A stretch of 64,000 bases of DNA from Massilia rhizosphaerae (GTDB lineage Bacteria > Pseudomonadota > Gammaproteobacteria > Burkholderiales > Burkholderiaceae_D). The stretch spans positions 124,001 to 188,000 of the forward strand of contig NZ_JADKYX010000005.1 in NCBI RefSeq assembly GCF_016093545.1, read 5' to 3'. Shown here in pieces: positions 27,025 through 35,202 of this stretch. Positions within the stretch are counted from its first letter, which is position 1, and each line of letters begins with the position of its first letter. A model generated the notes under the pieces. The model was given only the letters and a program-made list of their open reading frames with translations, was not told where the DNA came from and made no database searches. Both the position numbers and the translations under genes were made by a program.

Positions 27025-29160
27025 TCATGCGGCGGCTGCGTTGCTGTCGGACTCCACGCCGGCAAGGAGGGCCGCTATGTCGAGGATCAGCGCGACGTCG
27101 CCGTTGCCGAGGATCGAGGACCCGGACAGGAAGCGCGCGCCGGCGAACACCTTGCCGAGCGGTTTGATCACCGTCTGGAACTCGCCCAGCAGGTGGTCGA
27201 CGACGAGACCCGCCTTGCTGCCGCCGTGGCGCACGACGACGACGCTGCGCCGCCGCGCCGGCGCGCCCGCCACGCAGAAGCGCTCGCGCAGGCGCACGAA
27301 GGGCAGGGGCTCGCCGCGCAGGTCGACCCAGTCGCGGCCCGGCGTTTCGCAGAATTCGATGCATTCCTCGACCACGTCCATCGGGATCACGAACACCGAT
27401 TTCCCGACGCTCACCTGGAAGCCGTTGATGATCGCGAGCGTGAGCGGCAGGCGCACCGTGACGGTGGTGCCCGCGCCCTCGGTGCTGGCGATGTCCACGC
27501 TGCCGCGCAGCGCGACGATGTTGCGCTTGACGACGTCCATGCCCACGCCGCGGCCCGACAGGTTCGTCACCTGTTCGGCCGTCGAGAAGCCGGGCTCGAA
27601 GATCAGGTTGAAGATTTCCTTGTCGGTCGGCAGGCGGCCCGGCTCGACGAGGCCGCGCTCGACGGCCTTGGCCAGGATGCGGTCCCGTTTCAGGCCGCCG
27701 CCGTCGTCCGTCACTTCGATCACGATGCTGCCGGAGTCGTGGTAGGCGTTCAGCCGCACGAAGCCCTGGGCCGGCTTGCCGCGCGCGGCGCGCACGTCGG
27801 CTGCTTCGATGCCGTGGTCCATCGCGTTGCGCACGAGGTGGGTGAGCGGGTCGCCGATCTTTTCGACGACCGTCTTGTCCAGCTCCGTGTCCTCGCCGCT
27901 GACTTCCAGGCGGATGTCCTTGCCGAGTTCGCGCGCCACGTCGTGCACGACGCGCTGGAAACGGTTGAACGTGGCGCCGATCTTCACCATGCGCAGCTGC
28001 AAGGCGCTGTCGCGCACTTCTTCCACGAGGCTGGACAGCGTGGACGTGCATTCGAGCAGTTCGGGAATCTGCGTGCGGCGCGCCACCAGGTTGGCGCCGG
28101 CGCCGGCGATGATGAGCTCTCCCACGAGATTGATCAGGCGGTCCAGCTTGTCGGCGTCCACGCGCACGGAGCGGGTTTCCTGCTGCGGACGCGCGTCGGG
28201 CGCCTGGCGCTGTTTCGCCAGGGCCGCCTCGACGACGGGCGCGTGCACGGTCCCCTGGTCGACGAGGATTTCACCGATCGGCTGGGCCGGCGCGGCGCTC
28301 GCCGCCTGCGCCGCCAGCGCGTGTTCCAGCTCGTGCGCCGTGACGCTGCCGCAGCGCACGAGCATCTGGCCCAGGTGCTCGCGCTCGGCGGGCAGCTCGT
28401 CCAGCCAGGCCAGGTATTCGGCGATGCGGTTCTCGGGCGGCAGGATGCGGATGCGGCAATCCTCGCGCACGAAGTCGAACACGCCGTCGATGGCCGCCTT
28501 GTCGGCGCCGCTGTCGAAGCCGATCTCGAACCCGAGGTAGCACGATTCGGGATCGAATTCGTCGGCCGCCGGCAGCTCGTCGGCGATCGTCGCGATGCCC
28601 GTGATGATCCCCAGCTGGCCCAGGTAGCGGATGAACGACAGCGGGTCCATGCCGTTGCGCAGGACGTCGCGGCCGAAGCGCAGCGAGATGTGCCAGTGGC
28701 CGGCGCCGCCGGCGTCGTGGGCGTCGCCGCCGTCCGCGGCCGCCTGCGTCGGCGCGGGCGCGTGCGCCTCGCCCAGGTAGCCCTGCAGCGCGGCGACGAG
28801 CGGGGCGCCGGCGTCGGTGAGGGCGCCGTTGCCGTCCAGCGTGCCGCTTTCCACGGCGTCGACGAGCGCGCCGATGTGGTCGCGGCACGCGAGCAGCAGC
28901 GCCACCAGTTCGTCGTCGAGACCCACCGCGCCGTCGCGCGCCTTGTCCAGGACGCTCTCGGCCACGTGCGTGAATTCGACGACCGGGTCGAGGCCGAACA
29001 TGCCGGCCGATCCCTTGATCGTGTGGGCCGCGCGGAAGATCGCGTTGACGGCGTCCATGCCGTCGCGCGCGACGGCGAGCAGCGCGTTTTCCATCTGCTC
29101 GAGCAGCTCGCGGCTCTCGACGATGAAGGTGTGGGTCAGCTGGTCGACGTTGGCGCTCAT
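27025..29160 (-). CDS. cheA: CheA, chemotaxis histidine kinase
   Basis: 711 residues from ATG 29160, overlapping the STAS stop by ATGA. P1/Hpt domain with phospho-His46 (FRAAHTIKGSAGMFGL); a P2-like region at about 155-260 (HWHISLRFGRDVLRNGMDPL); P3 dimerisation near 350-410 (DKLDRLINLVGELIIAGAGA); P4 kinase with HLVRNAMDHGIE, VTDDGGGL and GRGVGMDVVKRNI; and a C-terminal CheW-like P5. It phosphorylates CheY and CheB. Longer upstream frames run antisense through the STAS gene and are not used. Confidence 0.97.
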   Translation of the reverse strand: MSANVDQLTHTFIVESRELLEQMENALLAVARDGMDAVNAIFRAAHTIKGSAGMFGLDPVVEFTHVAESVLDKARDGAVGLDDELVALLLACRDHIGALVDAVESGTLDGNGALTDAGAPLVAALQGYLGEAHAPAPTQAAADGGDAHDAGGAGHWHISLRFGRDVLRNGMDPLSFIRYLGQLGIITGIATIADELPAADEFDPESCYLGFEIGFDSGADKAAIDGVFDFVREDCRIRILPPENRIAEYLAWLDELPAEREHLGQMLVRCGSVTAHELEHALAAQAASAAPAQPIGEILVDQGTVHAPVVEAALAKQRQAPDARPQQETRSVRVDADKLDRLINLVGELIIAGAGANLVARRTQIPELLECTSTLSSLVEEVRDSALQLRMVKIGATFNRFQRVVHDVARELGKDIRLEVSGEDTELDKTVVEKIGDPLTHLVRNAMDHGIEAADVRAARGKPAQGFVRLNAYHDSGSIVIEVTDDGGGLKRDRILAKAVERGLVEPGRLPTDKEIFNLIFEPGFSTAEQVTNLSGRGVGMDVVKRNIVALRGSVDIASTEGAGTTVTVRLPLTLAIINGFQVSVGKSVFVIPMDVVEECIEFCETPGRDWVDLRGEPLPFVRLRERFCVAGAPARRRSVVVVRHGGSKAGLVVDHLLGEFQTVIKPLGKVFAGARFLSGSSILGNGDVALILDIAALLAGVESDSNAAAA

Positions 29161-29456
29161 GCCGCGTCTCCTTCGCACGTCAGGCCGAGCAGCGCGAATG
29201 CGGCGCGCACGGCGGGGCTGGCGCCCTGCAGCGCGAGCCGCTTGCCGAGGCGTTCGGCCTCGCGCCGCGCCACCAGCAGCAGCTGCACGCCGGCGCTGTC
29301 GAATTCGGTGACGGCGGACAGGTCGAGCGCGGGCGCGTCCATCGTGCGCACGGCCTCCAGCAGGGCGGGATTGAGCTCGGCGGCGCGGTAGATCGTCATC
29401 TCGCCTTCGACCGCCAGGCATGCGGCGGCCCCTTGGCACGTTTCGCCAATATTCAT
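29157..29456 (-). CDS. STAS-domain protein of the chemotaxis operon
   Basis: 99 residues, a single STAS domain. The core is LDLSAVTEFDSAGVQLLLVA, where the Ser of DSAG is the residue phosphorylated in anti-sigma-factor antagonists. The start is ATG 29456 with AGGAG six bases before it. STAS proteins are found beside cheA/cheY in several betaproteobacterial chemosensory clusters, but their role there is not settled. It could be a CheA-linked phosphorylation partner or a structural adaptor. It overlaps cheA by 4 bases. Confidence 0.9.
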   Translation of the reverse strand: MNIGETCQGAAACLAVEGEMTIYRAAELNPALLEAVRTMDAPALDLSAVTEFDSAGVQLLLVARREAERLGKRLALQGASPAVRAAFALLGLTCEGDAA

Positions 29457-29506
29457 GTCATGCTCCTGAAAAGGCCGGCGCAAGCCGGCACGGGGTCAAC
29501 GCGGCG

Positions 29507-29875
29507 TCAGGCCAGGGTCAGTTTCTGAACCGCCGCCAGCAGGGCGTCGGGCTTGAACGGCTTGACCATCCAGGCCCGCGCGCCGGCGGCCTTGCCCTGT
29601 TCCTTCTTGGCTTCCTGCGACTCCGTGGTCAGCATCAGCACGGGCGTGAACTTGTACGCGGGGCGGGTCTTCAGTTCGCGCAGGAACGCGATGCCGTCCA
29701 TGTTCGGCATATTGACGTCGCTGATGATCAGGTTGACCTTCTGGCCGGTCAGCTTGGCCAGCGCATCCTTGCCGTCGACGCCTTCGATGACGTCGTAGCC
29801 GGCCTGCCTGAGGGCGAGGCCGACGACTTGGCGGATCGAGATCGAATCGTCCACCACCATGATTGTCTTTGCCAT
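29507..29875 (-). CDS. cheY: CheY-type single-domain response regulator
   Basis: 122 residues, receiver only. Acidic pocket VVDD (9-10), phospho-acceptor Asp53 in ISDVNMPNMDG, Thr in MLTTES, and Lys in VKPF near the end. It would carry the CheA signal to the flagellar switch or another output. It is 8 bases after the MCP-like gene, whose C-terminus holds a CheZ-type FQDxxxQ motif, and 50 bases before the STAS gene. Confidence 0.95.
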   Translation of the reverse strand: MAKTIMVVDDSISIRQVVGLALRQAGYDVIEGVDGKDALAKLTGQKVNLIISDVNMPNMDGIAFLRELKTRPAYKFTPVLMLTTESQEAKKEQGKAAGARAWMVKPFKPDALLAAVQKLTLA

Positions 29876-29883
29876 GGGAGCTC

Positions 29884-31005
29884 CTAGAAAAAGGTGATTT
29901 CTTCGGCTTGTTGGGGGACGGCCTTGGCCGCGCTTTTGTGGAGTAGGCGTTCTTCCGCCATCGCATACGTGCTTTCCAGTTCGGCCAGCAGGGTGCGTGC
30001 GTCGAGGTCCAGCGCCTGCTCGTCCAGCCAGGAGGGCAGGCGGGCGATGTTGTCGCGGACGTGGGACAGGATCTGGCTGACGCGGTCCTGGAACTGCAGC
30101 TGCACGATCGCGTCGCCGACTTCGGCCTGGATGCCGGTGCTCTCGCGGGCCAGCAGGTCCGACGAGGCGACGAGGGCGTCGGTGACGCCGCGCAGCGATC
30201 CGAGCACGTTGCCGATCATCTGGCCGGACGCCTGCACGGCACGGGTCTCCTCGCGCATCGATTCGCCGGCCGCGCGGCACGTCGTGTCGATCGCGGCGCT
30301 GATCCGGCCCACCTGTTCGGCGATGTGCTTGCCCGCCTCGGCCGAGCGGTTCGACAGCATGCGCACTTCGGTCGCGACGACCGCGAATCCGCGTCCCGCC
30401 TCGCCCGCGCGCGCCGCCTCGATGGCCGCGTTCAGGGCCAACAAGTTCGTCTGCCACGCGATGCTGGCGACGTCCGCGGCCATCGTCTGCAAGGTGGCGG
30501 TGACTTCCTGCAGGCCTTCGATCTTTTGCAGCATCTGCTGCTTGCTGGCGGCGGCATCGGCCAGCATGTCCAGCAACGAGCGCAATTCCTTTTCGCTGGC
30601 CGTGAACGTGTCGACGATGTTGCCGCCGTCGCCGCCGTGGCGCGCCGCGCTCGACGCGGCCAGCGCCTGCTCGAGCCGCATGACGATGCCGGAGAAGCGC
30701 TGGACGAGCGCGACGACCGCGGTTTCCATCTGCTCGCGCGAGGCGTCGATATGCGATGTCCACACGCCGGCCACGTCGGCGCCGAATGCGCGCCGGTTGG
30801 CCAGGGCGTCGTCCGCCGCTGGGGTGCCGGCGGCTGCGGCGCCGGATGCGTGCCCGCGCAGCGCGGCGAAGCCGCCGGCCGCCAGCAGCGCGCAAGCGAA
30901 CAGCCAGCCATGCCATTGCCAGCGCGCCAGCGGGACGATGACGCAGCCGGCGGCCGCGGCCACGAGCAGCGGGGAGAGGGTTTGCAGGGGGCGTAGTCGC
31001 GTCAC
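29884..31005 (-). CDS. MCP-like chemotaxis protein without periplasmic sensor, with CheZ-like C-terminal motif
   Basis: 373 residues from GTG 31005, chosen because GGAG sits seven bases before it; the open frame continues 46 codons upstream without protein character. Two closely spaced TM helices (about 10-27 and 33-48) leave almost no periplasmic domain and there is no HAMP. The MCP hairpin is present ([20 protein letters not shown] at 181-200). After it, at 305-311, comes FQDRVSQ, matching the FQDxxxQ active-site motif of the CheY phosphatase CheZ (Asp307, Gln311). The tail ends EEITFF. First gene of the chemotaxis operon; it may sense inside the cell or membrane. Confidence 0.88.
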   Translation of the reverse strand: MTRLRPLQTLSPLLVAAAAGCVIVPLARWQWHGWLFACALLAAGGFAALRGHASGAAAAGTPAADDALANRRAFGADVAGVWTSHIDASREQMETAVVALVQRFSGIVMRLEQALAASSAARHGGDGGNIVDTFTASEKELRSLLDMLADAAASKQQMLQKIEGLQEVTATLQTMAADVASIAWQTNLLALNAAIEAARAGEAGRGFAVVATEVRMLSNRSAEAGKHIAEQVGRISAAIDTTCRAAGESMREETRAVQASGQMIGNVLGSLRGVTDALVASSDLLARESTGIQAEVGDAIVQLQFQDRVSQILSHVRDNIARLPSWLDEQALDLDARTLLAELESTYAMAEERLLHKSAAKAVPQQAEEITFF

Positions 31006-31365
31006 GCGGCGCTCCGTTTGGTCTGTCGGTGTTCGGATCGTTGCGGCATTTATGAACCGCATCTGTGCAGATGATTGCAGAATGAATTGCCCTAGCGCAA
31101 GGCTTTGCGACACAAAATTTCTTATCGGTCGCAGAAACAACACAAACCCGGCGATTTCTAATGCATTGTTGCAATAGGGTTTTTTTCGGTCCGATGACGA
31201 TTTGTTCAGAAACTATCCGAAACTCACCACTTTGTTGTTGTTCAATTAGTTAACCATTGTGCATATGCATGCGGCGGAAAAAACGGACGTGGTTTCGGCA
31301 AACCCGAAGCCACGCGATGGAAATGCCGGATTGTGGGCGCGCGCCCCGCCAACTACCATCGACGC
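31006..31365. other. 360-bp intergenic region between MCP-like gene and TSUP permease
   Basis: No convincing gene. It is AT-richer than its surroundings and must hold the promoter of the minus-strand chemotaxis operon. On the minus strand, ACCGATAAG (31121-31129 region) resembles the -10 element of sigma-28 flagellar promoters (GCCGATAA), but I find no matching -35 element at the right distance. An inverted repeat CGCAA-GGCT-TTGCG lies at 31096-31109. Plus-strand promoter elements for the permease could not be assigned. Confidence 0.4.
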
Positions 31366-32118
31366 ATGAATACGCTGATCCTCACTTGCGCGGGCGGCTT
31401 GGTGGCCGGCGCCATGAACGCGCTGGCGGGCGGCGGCTCGTTCGTCAGCCTGCCGGCGCTGATCGCGGCCGGCGTGCCTCCGGTACTGGCGAACACGTCC
31501 AGCACTGTCGCCCTGTTTCCGGGCGGGCTCGCCAGCGCATGGGCGTATCGCGACGGCCTGGGGCCGGTCGGCGCCGTGCCGCTGCGCGCGCTGCTGGCGA
31601 CGACGTTGTGCGGCGGCCTGGTGGGCGCGATGCTGTTGCTGAAGACATCATCCGCGGCGTTCGCGGCCGTGCTGCCCTGGCTGTTGCTGGTGGCCTCGAT
31701 CGCGCTCGCGTTCGGGCGGCGCATCGGCCGGGCGCTGCGATCGCGCGTGCGCATCCATGCGCGCGCGGTGCTGGCCGTCCAGTTCGCGCTGGGCGTCTAT
31801 GGCGGTTATTTCGGCGGGGCGGTGGGGATCATGATGATCGCGACGTGGGGGCTGCTGGACAGCCGCGACCTCAAGGACTTGAACGCGCCGCGCACCTTGC
31901 TGGTCGGCGCGGCGAACGCGGTGGCGGTGCTGGCCTTCGTCGCGGCCGGCGCGGTGCGCTGGCCCGAGACGCTGGCGATGCTGGCGGGTGCGATCGCGGG
32001 CGGCTACGGCGGCGCGCACGTCGGGCGGCGCGCGCCGGCGGGTGTCGTCCGCGCCGCGACCTTGTGCGCCACGGCGGGCATCACGCTCGCGTTTTTCGTG
32101 AAGACGTATTTCAGGTGA
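31366..32118 (+). CDS. TSUP-family (TauE/SafE) membrane permease
   Basis: 250 residues, about eight TM helices. The family hallmark is N-terminal: GGLVAGAMNALAGGGSFVSL, with LANTSSTVALFPGGLASAW in the next segment; the second half repeats the pattern (YGGYFGGAVGIMMI). TSUP proteins move small anions such as sulfite, sulfonates or organosulfur compounds across the inner membrane; substrate here is unknown. The start is the ATG before NTLILTCAGG. Convergent with ilvD. Confidence 0.88.
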   Translation: MNTLILTCAGGLVAGAMNALAGGGSFVSLPALIAAGVPPVLANTSSTVALFPGGLASAWAYRDGLGPVGAVPLRALLATTLCGGLVGAMLLLKTSSAAFAAVLPWLLLVASIALAFGRRIGRALRSRVRIHARAVLAVQFALGVYGGYFGGAVGIMMIATWGLLDSRDLKDLNAPRTLLVGAANAVAVLAFVAAGAVRWPETLAMLAGAIAGGYGGAHVGRRAPAGVVRAATLCATAGITLAFFVKTYFR

Positions 32119-32144
32119 GGCCATGTTGCAGGCCCTGCTCCTGG

Positions 32145-34007
32145 TCAGCGCTTCAGTTGCGACAGGTCGCGCACGGCGCCGCGGTCGGCCGACGTGGTCA
32201 GCGCGGCGTACGCGCGCAGCGCCTGCGAGACGGCGCGCTCGCGGTTCACGGGCTGCCACGCGGCCGCGCCCCGCGCTTCCATCGCGGCGCGGCGCTGCGC
32301 CAGCTCGTCGGCCGTCACGCGCAGGTTGATGGTGCGGTTGGGGATGTCGATGTCGATCATGTCGCCTTCCTCGACGAGGCCGATCGCGCCGCCTTCCGCC
32401 GCTTCCGGCGATGCGTGGCCGATCACGAGGCCGGACGAACCGCCCGAGAAGCGCCCGTCGGTGAACAGCGCGCACGCCTTGCCGAGGCCCTTCGACTTGA
32501 TGTACGACGTCGGGTACAGCATCTCCTGCATGCCCGGGCCGCCTTTCGGGCCTTCGTAGCGGATGATGACCACGTCGCCCGCGTGCACCGTGTCGCCCAG
32601 GATGCCTTCGACCGCAGCGTCCTGGCTCTCGAACACGCGCGCGCGGCCGGAGAATTTCAGGATGCTTTCGTCCACGCCGGCCGTCTTGACGATGCAGCCT
32701 TTCTCGGCGATGTTCCCGTACAGGACCGCGAGGCCGCCGTCCTGCGAGTAGGCGTGCGCGCGGTCGCGGATGCAGCCTTGTTCGCGGTCCAGGTCGGCCG
32801 TGTCGAAGCGCTCGGCCTGCGAGAACGCGACCTGGGTCGGCACGCCGCCCGGCGCGGCGCGGAACAGCGTGTGCACGGCCTGGTCGTCGCTTCGTTTGAT
32901 ATCGTACTTTTCGATCGCCGCGCCCAGCGTCGGGCTGTGCACGGTCGGCAGCGACGTGTCGAGCAGGCCGGCGCGCGCCAGTTCGCCGAGGATGGCGACG
33001 ATGCCGCCGGCGCGGTGCACGTCCTCGATGTGGTATTTGTTCGTCATCGGCGCGACCTTGCACAGGCACGGCACGTTGCGCGAGATGCGGTCGATGTCGG
33101 CCATCGTGAATTCGACGCCCGCCTCGTGCGCGGCGGCCAGCAGGTGCAGCACGGTGTTGGTCGAGCCGCCCATCGACACGTCCAGCGCCATCGCGTTCTC
33201 GAACGCGGTCTTGGTGGCGATGCTGCGCGGGAGGATCGTGTAGTCGTCGCCTTCGTAGTGGCGCTTCGCGAGGTCGACGATCAGGCGGCCGGCGCGCAGG
33301 AACAATTCCTTGCGGTCGGCGTGCGTGGCGACGATGGTGCCGTTACCCGGCAGCGAGAGGCCCAGCGCCTCGGTCAGGCAGTTCATCGAGTTCGCCGTGA
33401 ACATGCCGGAGCAGGAGCCGCAGGTGGGGCAGGCCGAGCGCTCGACTTCGGCGACGTCGGCGTCGGAAATGTTCGAGTCGCCGGCCTGGATCATCGCGTC
33501 CACGAGGTCCAGCTTGATGATCTTCTTGTCGTCGTTGACGACCTTGAGCACCTTGCCCGCTTCCATCGGGCCGCCCGACACGAACACGGTCGGGATGTTG
33601 ATGCGCATGGCGGCCATCAGCATGCCCGGGGTGATCTTGTCGCAGTTCGAGATGCAGACCATCGCGTCGGCGCAGTGGGCATTGACCATGTATTCGACCG
33701 AGTCGGCGATCAGGTCGCGCGAGGGCAGCGAGTACAGCATGCCGCCGTGGCCCATCGCGATGCCGTCGTCGACGGCGATGGTGTTGAATTCCTTGGCGAC
33801 GCCGCCGGCCGCCTCGATCTCGCGCGCTACCAGTTGGCCCAGGTCCTTCAGGTGCACGTGGCCCGGCACGAACTGGGTGAACGAGTTGACGACGGCGATG
33901 ATCGGCTTGTCGAAGTCGCCGTCCTTCATGCCGGTCGCGCGCCACAGGGCGCGGGCGCCCGCCATGTTGCGGCCTTGGGTCGTGGTATGGGAACGGTAAG
34001 TGGGCAT
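32145..34007 (-). CDS. ilvD: IlvD, dihydroxy-acid dehydratase
   Basis: 620 residues, close to E. coli IlvD. It dehydrates 2,3-dihydroxy acids in valine and isoleucine synthesis. Iron-sulfur cysteines lie in [11 protein letters not shown] and [18 protein letters not shown]; the N-terminus ([20 protein letters not shown]) is that of the long [4Fe-4S] type. Start ATG 34007 with GGAGACACC just upstream; in-frame extension into the intergenic region is not real. It is divergent from the esterase gene. No other ilv gene is nearby. Confidence 0.97.
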   Translation of the reverse strand: MPTYRSHTTTQGRNMAGARALWRATGMKDGDFDKPIIAVVNSFTQFVPGHVHLKDLGQLVAREIEAAGGVAKEFNTIAVDDGIAMGHGGMLYSLPSRDLIADSVEYMVNAHCADAMVCISNCDKITPGMLMAAMRINIPTVFVSGGPMEAGKVLKVVNDDKKIIKLDLVDAMIQAGDSNISDADVAEVERSACPTCGSCSGMFTANSMNCLTEALGLSLPGNGTIVATHADRKELFLRAGRLIVDLAKRHYEGDDYTILPRSIATKTAFENAMALDVSMGGSTNTVLHLLAAAHEAGVEFTMADIDRISRNVPCLCKVAPMTNKYHIEDVHRAGGIVAILGELARAGLLDTSLPTVHSPTLGAAIEKYDIKRSDDQAVHTLFRAAPGGVPTQVAFSQAERFDTADLDREQGCIRDRAHAYSQDGGLAVLYGNIAEKGCIVKTAGVDESILKFSGRARVFESQDAAVEGILGDTVHAGDVVIIRYEGPKGGPGMQEMLYPTSYIKSKGLGKACALFTDGRFSGGSSGLVIGHASPEAAEGGAIGLVEEGDMIDIDIPNRTINLRVTADELAQRRAAMEARGAAAWQPVNRERAVSQALRAYAALTTSADRGAVRDLSQLKR

Positions 34008-34131
34008 GGTGTCTCCTTGTGGACGGCGAACGAATGAGGGCACTAGGGTGCCGTGTCGGCGGCAAGTTGTCAAATATATGATTTGGTGGTCTGTGATTCG
34101 CAATTCGTATCAGTGCGCGACTGTTATTGCT

Positions 34132-34141
34132 TTTGCGCAAA
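34132..34141. promoter_or_regulatory. LacI-type palindrome in the promoter spacer of the esterase gene
   Basis: TTTGCGCAAA, a perfect CG-centred palindrome, lies 20 bases before the esterase ATG. It falls between a weak -35 (TTGCTT, 34127-34132) and a weak -10 (TACACT, 34151-34156), 18 bases apart. The same ten bases form the core of the palindrome before the sugar symporter (37045-37058). If this promoter is used, transcription would begin at or within a base or two of the start codon. Confidence 0.45.
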
Positions 34142-34161
34142 CTTTGCCCATACACTGGGGC

Positions 34162-35061
34162 ATGCTGATCCGAACTATCGTGAATGCCGGGCTGAGACGC
34201 GGGCTGAAACCCCTGTGGAACGACATCCCATCCGTCGCGCGCATGCGCGCCGCGTACCGGCGCATCGACCGCCTCGGGGCGCTTGGCCGGCGGCCCGTGC
34301 CCTTCCATGTCGCCGAGGTGGGTGGAATCGGCGTCGAATGGATCGGCCGGCGCGACGCGGCCCGCGACGGCGTCATCCTGTATCTTCACGGCGGCGGTTT
34401 CGCGGTGCGTGCCGCGGCGGCCGATCGCCGCTACTGTGCCGGCCTGGCGCGCCGTACCGGTCGCCCCGTCGTGCTGGTGCCCTACCGGCTCGCGCCCGAG
34501 TGTCCGTTCCCGGCGGGCCTGGATGACTGCTGCGCCGTCTACGCGGGTCTGCTCGCCGCCGGTATTTTGCCGCACAAGATCGTCGTGATCGGCCACTCCG
34601 CCGGTGCGAATCTCGCGCTCGTGCTGCTGATGCGGGCGCGCGATTACGGTTGGCCCCAGCCGGCGGGCGGCATCCTGCTGTCGGCGCCGACCGACCTGAC
34701 GGCCGGCAGCCCGTCCGCATCCGCCAACGCCGCGCGGGACAGCATGCAGGGACCGAACATCTGGCCGTGGGTGAGGATGACTTACCTTGCCGCCGTCGCG
34801 CCTGAGCACCCGGACGTGTCGCCGCTGTTCGGCGACTGGGCCGGCCTCGCGCCGCTCCATTTCCACGTCTCGGACACCGAGATCATCCTCGACGACAGCA
34901 GGCGGGCGGCCGAACGCGCACGTCAGGCCGGCAACGCCGTGACGCTCTCCATCTGGCATGACGTACCGCACAGCTTTTATTACATGAACGCGTTGCGCGA
35001 GGCGTGGCGGTGCCGCGCCGAAGTGGTTGCGTTCATCGGGCACGTCTTGCGGCGGGAATGA
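34162..35061 (+). CDS. Alpha/beta-hydrolase, HSL-type esterase/lipase
   Basis: 299 residues. The oxyanion motif HGGG (76-79), the nucleophile elbow GHSAGAN (Ser146), a late Asp (HVSDTEIILDDS) and His (DVPHSF) give a full catalytic triad of the hormone-sensitive-lipase family. No signal peptide; cytoplasmic. It would hydrolyse short-chain esters, possibly acetyl or acyl groups on sugars given the sugar-type operator before it (inference). ATG 34162 is used because the following sequence matches the family N-terminus; there is almost no leader or ribosome site. Confidence 0.88.
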   Translation: MLIRTIVNAGLRRGLKPLWNDIPSVARMRAAYRRIDRLGALGRRPVPFHVAEVGGIGVEWIGRRDAARDGVILYLHGGGFAVRAAAADRRYCAGLARRTGRPVVLVPYRLAPECPFPAGLDDCCAVYAGLLAAGILPHKIVVIGHSAGANLALVLLMRARDYGWPQPAGGILLSAPTDLTAGSPSASANAARDSMQGPNIWPWVRMTYLAAVAPEHPDVSPLFGDWAGLAPLHFHVSDTEIILDDSRRAAERARQAGNAVTLSIWHDVPHSFYYMNALREAWRCRAEVVAFIGHVLRRE

Positions 35062-35087
35062 AAAAAGCAGCCCGCGGGCTGCCTTTA
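35061..35087 (-). terminator. Rho-independent terminator facing the symporter gene
   Basis: A GCAGCCCGCGGGCTGC palindrome (35067-35082) is flanked by AAAAAA (35061-35066), which is a T-run when read on the minus strand; CCTTTAT follows on the plus side. It can therefore stop minus-strand transcription from the symporter and, less well, plus-strand transcription from the esterase, whose stop codon abuts it. Confidence 0.75.
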
Positions 35088-35093
35088 TGTGTT

Positions 35094-35119
35094 GGTGGGC
35101 TCGGGGAGCCCACCCTACG
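35094..35119 (-). repeat. REP-like palindromic repeat, copy 1
   Basis: GGTGGGCTCGGGGAGCCCACC followed by CTACG (shown here in parts of the 26-bp unit at 35094-35119): an 8-bp stem with a short loop plus a conserved CGTAGGG flank when read on the minus strand. It is the inverted partner of the copy at 35169-35194. Short GTAGGGTGGGC...GCCCACC units of this kind are dispersed intergenic elements in many bacteria. Confidence 0.65.
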
Positions 35120-35168
35120 GCTGCTTTATCGCGGTACGGCGATATGTATCACCACCAACGCCCGTAGA

Positions 35169-35194
35169 CGTAGGGTGGGCACCCTGTGCCCACC
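35169..35194 (+). repeat. REP-like palindromic repeat, copy 2
   Basis: The 26-bp unit begins CGTAGGGTGGGC and ends GTGCCCACC, with a stem GGTGGGCA/TGCCCACC. It is in inverted orientation to copy 1, about 50 bases away, eight bases from the symporter stop codon. An 11-bp direct repeat GTATCACCACC brackets it (35146-35156 and 35200-35210); the second copy is the end of the symporter gene, and similarity continues for about 12 more bases. Confidence 0.65.
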
Positions 35195-35202
35195 ATGGCG
35201 TA

